This document shows positions 26,082-40,100 of a stretch of 64,000 nucleotides of DNA, piece after piece. The stretch's first letter is position 1; each line of letters begins with the position of its first letter. The stretch lies in NCBI RefSeq assembly GCF_918797505.1, contig NC_092797.1:37833372-37897371 (forward strand), in the 5' to 3' direction. The notes under the pieces were generated by a model that was not told where the DNA came from, did no database searches, and was given only the letters and a program-made list of their open reading frames with translations. Both the position numbers and the translations under genes were made by a program. The DNA is from Bemisia tabaci. Its lineage: Eukaryota; Arthropoda; Insecta; Hemiptera; Aleyrodidae.

Positions 26082-26477
26082 GCGCCGCACACTGGATCGA
26101 GTCAATGAGAGAGGTCGGACTTGAAATTCTTGACTAAAATTGCAAATTTTAATGTTTATTTCGTCATATTTTAAATTTCAAGGGGTGATCGTAGAAGAAA
26201 ATTTCAAAAGAAAACCATTGGAACCGCCCTTAAAGTCAAAGTTTTGTATAAACGGAGTTACAAGCGTTTGAAGTTTCCAGATTTTCACTATGTTGTAACA
26301 ACGCATTATTTTTTTAAAATTTTATCGGCACTATGTACACATGACTTGATGCAAATTGACATTTTTTCCAAAACCGATTATAAATGACTTACTTTTATTT
26401 TTTACACTATTTGCATCAAGTCATGTTCCCAGATTTTGTCCGACCTCTCCTATTGACTCGGTCCGCTGTGCGGCGGG
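26082..26477. mobile_element. MITE with CGCCGCACA...GAGGTCGGAC inverted ends
   Basis: The left arm (26082-26120: CGCCGCACACTGGATCGAG, then GAGAGGTCGGAC) is the inverted form of the right arm (26439-26477: GTCCGACCTCTCC, then CGCTGTGCGGCG). A second, inner inverted repeat (ACATGACTTGATGCAAAT at about 26338, and its complement near 26410) is also present. Target duplication not clear. It ends about 200 bp upstream of the CEP131 start codon and may contribute to its promoter. Confidence 0.65.
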
Positions 26478-26680
26478 CACGTGTTTGAGATGGATACGCA
26501 TAGCAACCACCCCCGTTTCTAAGAATGCCAATTTCAAAACAAGCCGCATCAAAAACAAAGAGTGGCGTCATGAACATGTGTCGCATCAATACATTTTTGC
26601 ATCCTTCATAGCCTTTGAATTTTTCCTCCGAAAATGTGAGTTGGGGTGGAAGAAGTTCGAACATTATTGCAAAGTGCAGG

Positions 26681-29004
26681 ATGGCCAAAGTGGATAAAGC
26701 TAGGAGATCCGTAGACAAGACCCGAGACGCACCGCTTGAGCTTAAGTTGACAGGATCTCAGGTATCTACGTACTTTCGTTGTCTTTTATTTACCTATGCC
26801 CTAAAAAGTATGAAGGTTAGGATTCATGCTCTCGAAACTTTTTTATACTTTTTTTGTACGAAATTGATGAGTTTGTTAAAAGTAAAGAATCTCTCATCAG
26901 ATGGACTTGCCAGCCTCAAATTCAAAATTACTTTAGAAATACCTAGATTTTTTCATGCGAATGGGATGTAGGAAAATTAATCGTGCATATAGATCGAGAG
27001 TAGCTCAAATTTTTTCACCTACGAAGATTAATCAATTTAAAAGTGAATAGGTTGGGAGGGAGTTTTAAAACAAGAGGAACTAAAGGAAGACTTTTTATTT
27101 TTGCCTGTAAATAATGAATCTATATTTCCACATTGATCTTTTTGTGTCACAAGAAAGTTTTCACTCTAAAAGGTGTTGATTACATAGCTTTTAAAGAGTG
27201 CTCCGATCACCTAAGTAGCACATTACAACGAAAATATTGGAATAATTTTGCAATTCAATACAATAAAATGACAATTCTTTTCACCACGAAATTGTAACAT
27301 TTTTACATCATTTGATCGGTAAATTTCAAATTTTGAAAAATCACCAAATCGACTTCCAAGTGTCAGAAAGTGGGCATATTGCAATGCAAAACAAATTTTA
27401 ACTAATTTTTCTTTTATTGCAATAAATTTCAATGAGCGGAGCCCCTTCGAGTTGGGAAATAGACAACATACACGACACTCCGATACAACAGCAATAATTA
27501 CACTATGTAATTGCAATTCGTTGCAACTTTGCGCTATTTGAGAAGTCCGCGTAGATTACGATTCACAGCTGAAACCTGACAAAATTAATTATTTTTGAGT
27601 TTAGTCAAATCTTTGCCGCCAATTTTTTTAAACTGTGGGCCGTATTTGAAACCTAGACACCCATTGAATTCTTTTTTAATTAAAAAAAATCAAACATGAG
27701 CTGATATTTCCAATGTTGGAATTTGAGATACGCATTTTATGGCCTCAGTTATCGTCACTCTATTCTGTAAAATAATTGGTGCCGTTCATAACAATGTGTA
27801 AGTGGACCGCGTTAAACAGAAAGGAACCAAGCCACATCAGCTATTGCCAAATTTAACAGGGGAATTTGATTTTTTACGAGAGAACGTTTGTGCGGATTCC
27901 TTTGAAAATGTTAAGGAATTTGCTTTGTATTATGGAGAAAATTCATAGAAATTCGCACAAAAATCCGCACAACAGCAGTTCTCATGTAAAAAATTAAATT
28001 GCCCGATTCAATTTGGCAATAGCTGATGTGGCTTGGTTCCTTTCTGTTTAACGCGGTCCAAGTGTATTTAATTTTTTTTTAAGAAAATTTATTTCATTTT
28101 TTCTATTTTCTGTTTTTTTCATTATTTTTTTCCTCTTTTTTTTTCGTTTTTTTGTTCCGATGATCAAATTTACGTATATTTCATACTCTCTCTACCTACA
28201 GATCAATTTACAAGAAAGACCGCGAAGTAATCATGCTTTGAGCAGGTATTCATCTCGAAGCTCGTTGAATAATCTCAAGCGTCCTGTCTCAGCCACACCT
28301 CATCTCGGATATTATCAGGTACTCGCAAACCGCCAGCCAGCATTTAAATTTACTGAATTTAGTCAGCTTTTCAAATCGTTTAAAACAGTGGCGTGGCGTG
28401 CTTTGCGATGTATCGATAGATCTATCCTTTAAACCTATGGAAAAGGATCGATAGACAGAGTGTTCGTAGCAAACACCTTAATAATCGATTCTTTACCACA
28501 GGTTTAAATGGCAGAAAATCGATATATCGCAATTCACGCCACGCCACTGGTTTAAAATCGTCATTCTGTGGTAAGCATGCGGCCTCAAATAGACCATTAA
28601 ACAGGACAAAGATTAAACGTCCATCACGTATTTCCGCGTCACTCAGAAGACGTTGATAATAAACATCGAAAACTTCTAAAACTGACTCGTACAACAGAGG
28701 TTGACAATATGTCTGTAGTTAACATTAAAAACAACGTAAATTCAAATTTCTCCAAATCGATGAGAGTCAAATTGGCTTTTGAAAATGGCCTTACGTAAGG
28801 CACACACAACTCCTGAATATGTTTGATATTTGTATGAAATCGCACGTTTGCTGTAAGTAGCCAGAACATTCTGTATTTGTTATGTTGCATTGCACAGAAT
28901 GCTCAATCCTACAGTGAGCGTAAATGGTACTGTTCTTGAGTAGATACTTATTCTATGAACTTAATTTATTTTGGAATGGTTAGGAAAGTACTTGGTACTA
29001 CAAG

Positions 29005-29051
<47 letters not shown>

Positions 29052-32000
29052 GAATTTCTCATTTAATATCAACTGACAGGACATAGATGATCCCGATGAT
29101 GATCTCTCTCAAGAGAATATGCAATTTTTTGCCCACATCTGAGGCAAGTGGAAGATGGCAAATTCAAGATTTATTCACAAAGCAGTGTTCTAACTTCTTT
29201 CCAAAATTGCCGGGGTTTTTTTTTTGACCGGCGAGCCTGATTTTACCGAGATACTTTTCATTTTTTGTCGAGCCATAAACAAACTTCAGAAGCAGGGATG
29301 CAAAGAAGTCAAAGCCGCACCAGTTTTTTAGGCATCTTATTTGGTCGACACCCCTTATTTTCAGGTTCATTTGTCGCATACTCTGTCCGATGAAATTCGA
29401 TCACTGACTTCGAGCAACTTTTTTGACTCTCTGAAGGGTTCAAATTGATACATCTGACGAGATAAAGAAAATTCGAGCTGATCCAATGATTTGAGGCTTA
29501 GATCGTAGCAGTATAACAGTTATATTAGGCGTCGCTCCTTGCCTCGGAAACTCGCTTTTGCCTCGAGCAACTGTTTGAACTTCCCGGAGACGAAATTGCA
29601 TACCCAATTAAATGAAGGCGTTTTGAGTGATCGCGGTGACTTGCACCTAGTTTTACCTTAAATGTCTCCGGTTCACGTTGCCATGCCGTCGCAGAAATTT
29701 TCCATTGATCTTTGGGGGGGGGGGGGGGCAATTTCATCCCAAATGTCTTGAGCCTCTCAACCAAGCAAGTTAACTTCTCTTTAATTTGGTAAACCTCATA
29801 AAGAATTGCTAATAGTGCAGCGGGGAATTTTTCCAGAACTAGGAGCAAAACTGAGATGCCGCGTCATTAACTTTTAATAAGACTCTTTTCTTTCCCATGC
29901 ATGGGAGGACTTGGAATCTTCATTTCGTCACCTTCCGGTCAAAGTATCACAAGCGCCATGCGACGTTTTAAAATTTCCACCGTCATTTTATTTTTTTACA
30001 GAGAAATCGTTCAACGAAGCTGTCCTAAAATTTCACGGAATTTTCTTTGCACTGCCGATAAAATTCAGTGAAATTTTCAAATAGATTCAACCAAAAATTT
30101 ATCTGTAAAAAAATAAAATCGCGGCGGAAATTTTGAAACCTCGCATGGCGCTTGTGATACTTTGGCCGGAAGGTGACGATTTCACTACGAGCAGTTATTT
30201 ATCGGTCTAGGTTCTGGCTCCTGACTCTTGAACGACGGCCAAAGTGCGAAACCTCGTATGTCCATCTATGACGTTGCAGACTTCCTGTCATGCTTTGTTT
30301 TTCGTCGGCAAACTAGTCAACGTAATTTCCTGAAAACTTCCTTGATTTCCCTCCATCTTAGCACAATATTTTATGTAAATTTCAAACCATAAATTTGGCT
30401 TACCTCTTAAAAAAAATGAAAAAAAATTTGAAATTTGGAAAAATTTAAACAATTTAAAAACATTTATAAAATTTAAAATTTTTAAATATCGCAATGGAGA
30501 TACGTGGGTTAATTCGCACTTTAGCCATAGATATGCACGAAAAGATAATTGAGAGCTCGCATTCGGAACATGTTTTTTTATTGTTCTTGAATTTTTTTTA
30601 AGTGACAAGATTTTTCTATCTTCTTTTAAATGAGCCTTTAAACCTGAATTTTTAAACTAATAGTCAGTGGTAATATTTTGCGAATTGCTCAAAACTGAAA
30701 AGTAAAGAAGTTGCTTTTGAGGGAAGATTTGTAAGTAAGCTCTCATTGAAAGGAGCCGTCTCCCATAGATAGATAGAGTAAAATCAGCTGATGCGAAAAA
30801 ACGAAGTCTCAGCCCTGATAGCCATTGCTTGATTACACGCAAAACTGGGTGACATCACGCGATGCGCAGACGTGTTTAGTGATAAATGCGAAGTTTCTGA
30901 GAGATACTATATCTGGTTCATCGTTCGCAAAAATTTAAGCTGCTGCGTGAATTTGCAAGCGGCACGCAAAGTGGATTGAAATAGTTCAGAAAAGCCATTT
31001 TCGCTGCAGTGGCGTGGCGTGCTTTGCGATATATTGAATGATCTGGCATTTAAACCCATGGAAAAGGATCGATAAACAGGCTGTTCGTAGCGAACACCTT
31101 AATAATCGATTCTTTACCATAGGTTTAAATTACATATCAATCGATAAATCGCAATTCACGCCACGCCACTGTTTCGCTGTGCAGTCACCAGGCTTGTTCT
31201 ATACGTCATTCGAAATGAGAGTGCTTTCTAGAACGAGCTCAACACGATTTTTGACGATTCCACTCCGTCCCATGAGCTTTAAAATACGTAGGTTTTTTTA
31301 TACCTTCGGTCCTGGTTTTCCGAGTTCTCGTGCTTCTCGAGTAAAAGTGATTGGAAAAATGGAACCGTGGCTCTTTCGCAACACTCATAATTAATTTTAG
31401 ACCCGACCGAAATCTCTAGTTTGAGTCACATTGTTATTTTTAGGATGGTCATTATTACAATTCCGATAAAAATGAAACCCCGACCAAAACAATAGTGCCA
31501 TCGCAAAAGTAACATTCCCTGACAGGAAATGGTAATCGAAGTCTAAAGGCAAGTGTCCGCAAGTGGATTTGGTCGGCTTTTTCAACCAAATCAATTGGGT
31601 TGCAAACAAATGAGAAAAACGCTTTGCTGAATTTCAGAACTAGACTCAGTTGCTTGATAAATTTTTGAAAATGTTTGCATCCATCCACTTTTCACCCTAC
31701 CTCCTCGGTAAAAATCGGCAGTAGAATCTGTGTTCCAAAATACCATAGACCCACAGCCGGCTGTAAGATTTCCAATAGCTTCTATAGCCGGCTACACAAT
31801 TTCTTATAGCCTTGTGTAGCCGATGGCGATTAAGCAACAGCCAGGCGATAAAGTGTATGCTAAACGTTACTAATTACGGATGCTAGGACTTAGTAAGTTT
31901 TTGGAACACTGCTCTCTTTTTGGGCCGTAGTATCTTGGTTTATTTTGCGAGGAAAGCTCCGTACTTTTGATGGATGCCTGCCATTGCTAATATAATAGAG

Positions 32001-34040
32001 CGCCTTCAGTTTCGTATGATACTGTGCAATACCTCTGATGCGAAATAGTTGCTTCAAGCGCCGTGGCAGGCGGGCAGCCAGCGCGAAACACGCATTGGCG
32101 CCTACAAACCTAACAGGGATACTTCACGCGTTGCGCAATGCGTGAAGTATCCCTGTTAGGTTTGTAGGCGCCAGTGCGTCGCCGCTCCGCTTTGTGTTAG
32201 GCTCTAATATTTAATCTGGCGGAGTCAGCGTTATTCAACTCATGATTTTGAAATGTTTGCACATCCTGTATGGATTATTCTCATTTTAATTGATGAAAAA
32301 AAAATGTGTATTAAAGGAAAATATAATGTGTGTTTTGTAAATATTAAGGTGGTTCCGTATCAAACTTAATGATTTCCAAAGCACACGAATTTCTACACAA
32401 TTTCTTATAGCCTTTTATAATCGATGGCGAAAAAACAACAGCCAAACGATAAAGTGTAAAGCCCGGCGATAGGAACTATAGCCCGGCTGCTTAATTTTTA
32501 TCGCTTCGTATAGCCCGGCCGTATGATTTTCTCCGCATTCCACAGCCAGCTATATGATTTTCTGTAGCCTTCTTTAGCCGGCTATAAGAATTCCTATGGT
32601 ATTTTGAAACGCAGCTCTTATCGCCAATTTTTACCAGGGCTCCCGAGGTGGGTTGAGAGTTTGGATGTAGTCGTCATTGTAGTGCCAACATGGAAACCAA
32701 ATGTTGTAGCAAGTACCAAACTTGAGACTTTGAAAACTTGAGAGATGTCACATTCGGACCGCGTCATGCAGAAAGGAACAAAGCCACATCAGCTATTGCC
32801 AAATGTAATTGGGCAATCAATTTTTTTACATGAGAACGGTTGAGCGGATTTTTGTTGCAGATTTTAGGAAATCTTCTGCCTAGTGCGAAGCAAATTCCTT
32901 AAAATGTTCGACGAAAATCCGCACAAACGTTTTCTTGGAAAAAATTGAATTGCTCAGCTAAAGTTGGCAAAAGCTGATGTGGCTTGGTTCCTTTCTGTTA
33001 AACACAGTACATTTGTTTTACTTATAAGAATCTCTCAAATCTGTTGGGAGGGATCCAGTGGATTTCTGGGGGAGGGAGCTCACCCCTTCCCCCACCCACC
33101 CTTAGTTCCGCCCATGGTTACAAGTCAGAGTCTGAAAGGTAAAAGTTTTCACGGCACCGTTGTAAAGATACTAATGATGGGGCTTTCTTTATCCCTGGTT
33201 TTTACCACGAAATTTCTGACAAGACGTGAGATTTTGAACTCTCATCAATTTTTTGCCCACAGCAAAACACGATGCGGAAACTTGTGAACTGGAGTCGACC
33301 CCAATCCGCGGAGGCCTCAACTATTGGGATTGGGCGTAACAGCAAACTGGCCGCCAACTTTCGTCAAAGTGTCGCATGTCTCGACGAGCACGGTGAGCAC
33401 CGCCCTGTCAAGTGTCATGACGCGCAGCTTTGACTGCTCCAACTTTTCAAGTTTCAAGTATGAGCGCAGGAACTTTTTAGGATATCGACGGTGAAACTGC
33501 AAAAATGCGTATCTCGGCTGCGGCATTGGCGGATCCAGCAAATTGGCAACACTGTTTTTTTCCATTTAAACCTATGGAAATGTATCGATTCTTGGAGGGG
33601 CCAGGTGCTTCGACAAGAAACGATTATTTAACATAGATTTAAATGGATGGGATCCGTTGTTGCCAAATTGCTGGATCCGCCCCTGGGCTGCGGTGTTTTG
33701 AAATTCCCGCTCCTATTTTACTTTTTAAAAGGAAATCGAGCCAATATCATAGCTTGAAGTCTTCACAGAATATTTTTTATGAGAAAAGAAAAAATCACTG
33801 AAATTTTGAAAAAATGACGTTCAGTAGTTTACCCTGTAGAAAATGAAGTATAACAGGAAGTCTGCAACACCGTAAACCGAGATACACAGTTCTGCAGTTT
33901 TACCATTGATATATTGTCATCCGCCGGAAAAGTATCGCAAGCGCCATTTTGCTGGAATTCAGTCATTGGTCGTTTTGCAATTCTCAGATATTTTAACGAA
34001 CAAAAATTCTAGTTTTTTGTCGAATTATATGTATGATGCG

Positions 34041-34102
<62 letters not shown>

Positions 34103-37100
34103 AAGGCTAGGAAAGGCGAGTCACAGGCGCCATGGTTGGGTGGAAAGTCACAAGCGCCAAGTTTAGCATTGTGCTGTGCTTTGAAAAAACGCCGTATGAA
34201 CATTCGAATGTTACCGAAATTACCCTCTATAAAAAATATACATTGGAAAAAAGTCATACACTTTTTTTTTGTTCTTGAAACTTTCAGCTATTTTAGAGTA
34301 AATTGCAAACAAAATTGTCTGAAAAAAAGGAAGGAAAACATAAAAAAATTTCCTAATAAATTCGTTTCTTATCAAAGGAAATTTGGCGACGCTTAAAGGT
34401 TCAAACGATGTTTTTCCGCAGCACGGGAGCATGGTAGTAAGCGTTTTGATGGTTTCTTTTACTTTTTTGGTTGTGTTTAGGTAGCCGTTAGAGTGGAGAG
34501 ACAAGCACAAGTTAAGAGCGCTGAGAAACATGAATCATACCTACATCCGCTCTGTGCATAAAGCATCATCTGAAAACACAGTGTCGTTACCGCTAATCGG
34601 AGAAAGGGAAGGGGGGGGAGGAGGGGATTGAAGTGGGTAGAAAAATATATTAACGTTTCCCAACAAGACATCGAAAAATGCATCAAGCTGAATCCATCCA
34701 AGAGTTCTACTCCTAAGCGGCGATCGATTAGCCTTCATCAAGTAGTGTAGGCAACACGAGTTCCCTCGAGCTTGAATAGTGGTATTATTGCGCCTGATAG
34801 TGTTTCACACGTTTAGAATAAGGAGGAACTGTCCAAGGAGGAGCTGAATGAGAGAAAAGAGATCTGTTCTCTTTCTTTTTATCATCATTTAGACTGAATT
34901 TTGTCATAAAATTACACTACATCCAGTTCATCCATTCAACGAACATAAGTGCACCTAGTTGCAAGGGAAATCTAATGGCTACTATTATGTCACTTTTTAG
35001 ATGAGTCAAGAATGGACCGCGTTTAGCAGAAAGAAACCAAGCCCATCACCTATTTCCTTTAATTGAGCAATTTAATTTTTTACATAAGAGCGTTTGTGCA
35101 GATTCCTTGGAAAATTTTAAGAAATTTCCTTCGCACTAAGCAGAAAATTCACTGAAATGTGCTCAAAAATTTGCCCAACCGTTTCTATTTAAACAATTAA
35201 ATTCCCCAATTATATTTTGCAACAGCTGATGTGGCCTGGTTCCTTTCTGCTTAACGCGGTCCAAATAGTGGTGCCTGATTCTTGAGCAGAGGCGGCTCTT
35301 CGAGACGGTCCTCAGAGACGCTTGAAAGACGTCACGGAGGGAGCTTTCTGGGGGTTCTGCTCCTGAGGGCGCAGGACCCACCGAGATATGTCCTAGAGTC
35401 CTGATAGGCTACTCCAGTCTCCCCTCGTATTTAAAGTCATCAACTTTATTATTAGTCAGATATGCAATGTCTCAGTCAGAGGCGGATCCAGCAATTCGGC
35501 AACCCTGCATTATCTCCATTTAAACCTATGCTAAATAATCGATTCTTTTTTAAGCACCTGTCTTCTCCAAGAATCGATGTATTTCCATAGGTTTAAATGG
35601 AGAAAAGACAATGTTGCCAATTTTCTGGATCCGCCAATGGTCTCAGTGGAGCTTTAATACGTGACTTAACACTTTTCCAGATTTCGGGCTGTACTCCGGT
35701 TCGAACCACCTCTCAAGCGATTCCGACAGCGACCTGGTGTCGGCCTACAATCGCCGGAAGCCGTGCGGGGGGGCAGGCCCAAGTGGTGGCGGCGACACCC
35801 GCAACAACCCCTCCTTCTCCAACCGGGGCCTCCACACGGCTACCGACCCCAACCGCGGCCTCCGCCCGGACCCCACCATGGACGTCGTCAACATCTCCGA
35901 CGAGGAGAACCTCGACGACATCGTCGCTCTCAAGTTCCAGCGCTGGTTCCCGAGCTCCCGCACCGACAAGGCCTCCATGATCCTCGAACGGAAAGAAACC
36001 ACGACCGACTCCAACGGCACCGTCTACCACGCCAGCAAGTTCGAGCTCCGAAACTACTCCAACACCGAATCCGTCGTCAACGTCCTCAACGACATCGACG
36101 ACGAGGAACTTCTTCGGGACGATGAGCCGCCCCGCCCCAAGAGCTCCAAAGAACGCATCCCGCAAGAACACGACATCGCCAAGAGATCCTGTACCTCCCG
36201 CCAAGAATCTAGGACCATAAGTAGTATACGAGAATCCGAAAGTTATCACAATGGTTTGGAGAACCGAACTCAGGATCGACAAAACCAGCCCGTTGAAAAT
36301 CAGAAGAACGGACTGCGCAGTCCTTATACATCCCTGAGCAAAAACGATAGTAACAATAACGCGAAACAGTCCGGGGAAAGCTACGGAAGTTACAGCCCCC
36401 TCAACCCCGTCGCGGCGAAGTATCCGAACAAGATGAATTATGAAAGTGTATCGGAGTTGATCGACGGCACGCTGCATAAGATTGGTTTCTACTCGCCGCC
36501 GCAAGCGAGTAAAACGGAGAACACTTCATCTCGACCTCAAACTGGGAACGGTCAAGAGGATAAATCGCCGAAGAATCATTTTTCTTCGACGTCGTCGTTT
36601 TTGTTCAACGCGGCGAACTCGAAGAGGTTCGATAGCTTCCCCGAGGTCGCGGATAAGTTCGACAAAGACGCGTGCCAAAGCTCGAATGTCAGCTCTTGCG
36701 GAACCGATAAGGTGATGTCGAGCAGCGGGTATTCGACGGGTAAAACGTCGTCCGATGTGTACTCCCAACCCAGCAACAGTAAAACAGATTCGCCCGTCCC
36801 AAATTGCACCCAAAATGAGCTCGATTTGACTGGAAAAACGGAGAGTGATCAAATGGAACGATCGGCCAGTTTTCGAACGACGCAAGTCAAGCAAGATCGG
36901 GTTTTAGAAGCTAGAAGTGCAGCTTTACGGGAAGCCGAACGGAAAATTCCGGAAAGTAAATGTGCGGAGGATAAATATATCCCCACCGTTTACCCTATCC
37001 AATACAGCACCAAAGTTCAAACTTTATCGACGGTTGTGATAAACGGAGGACCGATCAGGACCACCAGCAAGGAACTCAGAGAAAACGGCGCTTCCTTTGA

Positions 37101-40100
37101 GCCGGAGCATAAGGTGAGGTTTGAAACAGACGATCGTGATAAAAATCCAGAGAGTAGATCCTCATCCTTCCCAAACGACTCAGTCAAACTTGGTACAAAT
37201 ATACAAAACATTCTTTCGAATGAGAAGATAGAGGAAGTGACAAAATTTGTGATCGATGGCCATTATAGCAACGAAATATTCTATTCTGTCAACCGGCAGA
37301 TAGACCCCTTGAAAAAGTTCGACTCGGCTGAGGAGAGTCACCACGTATGCATGTCTTCCGAATTGCCTACTCATCGATTTGAAGGGGATGGTCCGCGGCA
37401 GAAACCTGCGACCTCCGGCGTGTCCGATTTCAACACGTGGACCCCGACCAGAATCGAATCTGAGGAGCTGAAAGATAAAACTCGAGACCAATCTAGTTCT
37501 TCCAACTTTAGAGTTGGTTCTTTAAAACGCCAAGACGACGTCAAAAAAAGTCTGCCGTACATGGAGCTGATGGATGTGATAAAAGCCATAGAAGAGGACG
37601 AAAAGGAGACCTCCAAGTATGGTGGAGGCGACAACGCGACCACCAGCAAAAAATCAAGTTCCTCCGACATTTGGACTCTGTTAGACGAGATCGACGGGAA
37701 GACTTTCGACAAGGGGGCCGTCGACCACTCGACGCCGAAAGCGGGGACCAAGCCGCGACCGACCCGAATGAACGACTTGATTAGTCTGAGTAACGCGGAG
37801 CTGGCGCAGAAAGTGATGACGTTGTCGCTGCAGGTCGAGGACATGGAGGTCACCCTCGAGACTTCGGCGAAGAGGCTGAAGGACATGCAGCAGTCGCTGA
37901 AGAAGCAGAAGGAGGAGAGCGAGGCGGCCATCAAGCGGCACCAGAAGTTCATCGACCAGCTCTTGAAGGAGAAGCTGACTCTGACGAACCAGTGCACGAA
38001 GATCATCGGCGAGATGGAGAAGCAATACGACGTGACGTTGAAGAACCTCGAGGGGAAGTACAAAGTGGAGATGAAGAAGCAGGAGGAGCGGCATCTGGCG
38101 GCGGAGAAGCTGAGGAAGGATAAGTGGATCGACGCGAAGACGCAGAGGATCAAGGATATAACCGTGAAGAGCCTCGAGCCGGAGTTGAATAGGATGGCCA
38201 ATCAGCATCAAGAGGAGCTGGCCGAGATGAAGAAGATCTACCAGAAGCAGCTCGAGCAGCAAGAGGAGATGTGCAATCGGAGGATGAACGCTCTTAGAGA
38301 GAAGATGGAGACTGAAAAGGAGAACGCGCTGACGTTGGAGAAAGAAGCCGCTAGGAATAAGTAAGGCACTGCATACTTATCGTTCCGTTTTATGAATTGG
38401 ATCGCATCTAGTAAAAAGGAACTACTATTTCTGGCTTATTTTAAAAATAACATGTATGCCACTGGTTTCCTTATGTAGAAAGGTGCTTTTATGGAAGAGC
38501 CAGAGATAGTGGTTCCTTCTTTCAAAATGTGATCCAATTATTAGCCGCTCAGCACATATTGAGGTGATTCGTCTTGGCTTTTGGGCGTGCCGATATATCG
38601 CATGTTCACTGGCGTAAGTGATGTATCCAGGGGCGCCATTTTAGGTTTTTGCAGGGCCGGGAAAAAATACGGAGGTTTTTCTCTTTTTTGTTTTTTTTTG
38701 TTTGCCTTTTAGTGGAGTGGTTAGTAGCGGCGGTCGCGTACTCGGCCGAAATCATCGGAATTTTCACGCCTTTCCTCCCCGTCATTCCGAGCGGTTTCCA
38801 TGGGCCTGACATCCAAACGCTGCCCTTCTATCGAAATGACGCCCCTAGATGTATCACATCGCTTAAGGAATAAATCTTGGCAGATTTTGACATTTTTACA
38901 AAAAAAAAGAAGAAAAAAGAAAAAAAACGACGACAGCCCTGCGCATAAGTCTAAACGGTCATTTGCAACGAAACAATTGAAAACTGCAAAAAAAAAAAAA
39001 AAAATTGTTGGATTTAATCAATCTCCATGTCGAATGCGACGTTTTTTGCCCCAGGAAAATGCTGCTTCAATCCGTCCGAAATCTGCAATTTTTTTCGGTG
39101 AGAATGACTCTTTAAGCTTATCCGCAGGGGCTATAATGTCATTTTTTGGCTACGAAATCAAAACTGGCCGAGACTTTCTATTTACACTTTAATACTAAAT
39201 GAATTAGCATGAAAATGAAAGTTTTTCCGAGATCTTTCTCTCCCAAATAATATAGTTCAATATTTCTGGAATATCTTCAGAAAAATATTGAGCAAGATTG
39301 CATCTGCCCTTAAAAATATCATCAGAACATTATGATAATACGTCGTTCCCTGCACAAAGGAACGTAATTTATCCAATTTGGCAACACCGAAATGTAGTTA
39401 CGTTCTTTCGTATAGGGAAACGATGAATAGTAGAGTAGTAGTAGAGTAGTATATTAAAATGCTAGAACGTAAAATGAATGAGCTAATTGCTAAAAAGTCT
39501 GCTAATAGTATAATCGTTTCTAGTTTTTTAAAACGAAATTTCTGTTTTTCGGGTGTTGCAGGCTGGAGAATGAGCTGCAAGAACTGGAGAGAAGATATCA
39601 AGATCAGCGGAAAAAGTTGATCGCGGATTTGCACGCTGAGCGAGAATCGATGGAAAGAGAAAAAGACTCCATGCTCCTAGAGAGGGAAAGGGAACTTGAA
39701 AGAAGGTTCGCGCAAAGGGAGAAGGAGCTCGAGAAATCATGGACTGAAAAAGAAAAACTCGCCACGGAAAAACTAGCGGCTATCGAAGCAAATTATAAGG
39801 TAAGAGGCAACAAAATCAGAGTGCCGATCCCGAAAAGTTATAACCCGCAGAAAAGATGGAAGTAAAACTAATTTCTGGAAACACGAGATCGATGTTTTTC
39901 ATTCATAATCCTGAAATTTAGACATCGATCTAATAACATCTCAACGGCCAAAGTGCGGAATCACGTCCCTCCATTAAGGTATTTCAAAATTCCTGCTCCT
40001 ATTTTATTTTTTTGAAGAGAAATAAGTCATCTTCATAGCTATGAATTTTTACAGAATATTCTGCTTAGAGAGACGAAAAATTAAGAAAGAATCCAAGAAA

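Noticed and set aside
33906..34257. Open frames with poly-Lys and poly-Phe
   Set aside because: Translation of the 58-nt poly-A tract.
35597..35980. 127-codon plus-strand frame reading through the 35681 acceptor
   Set aside because: It is the wrong frame for the exon; the frame with the coiled coil is open from 35683 onward and has CEP131-like content.
35713..36504. 263-codon open frame on the minus strand over the giant CEP131 exon
   Set aside because: It is the shadow of a GC-rich coding exon on the plus strand; its Val/Gly-rich composition has no domain and the plus frame is clearly CEP131.
37371..38262. 276- and 193-codon minus-strand frames
   Set aside because: Antisense shadows of the CEP131 coiled coil (Leu-rich complement of Glu/Lys codons).
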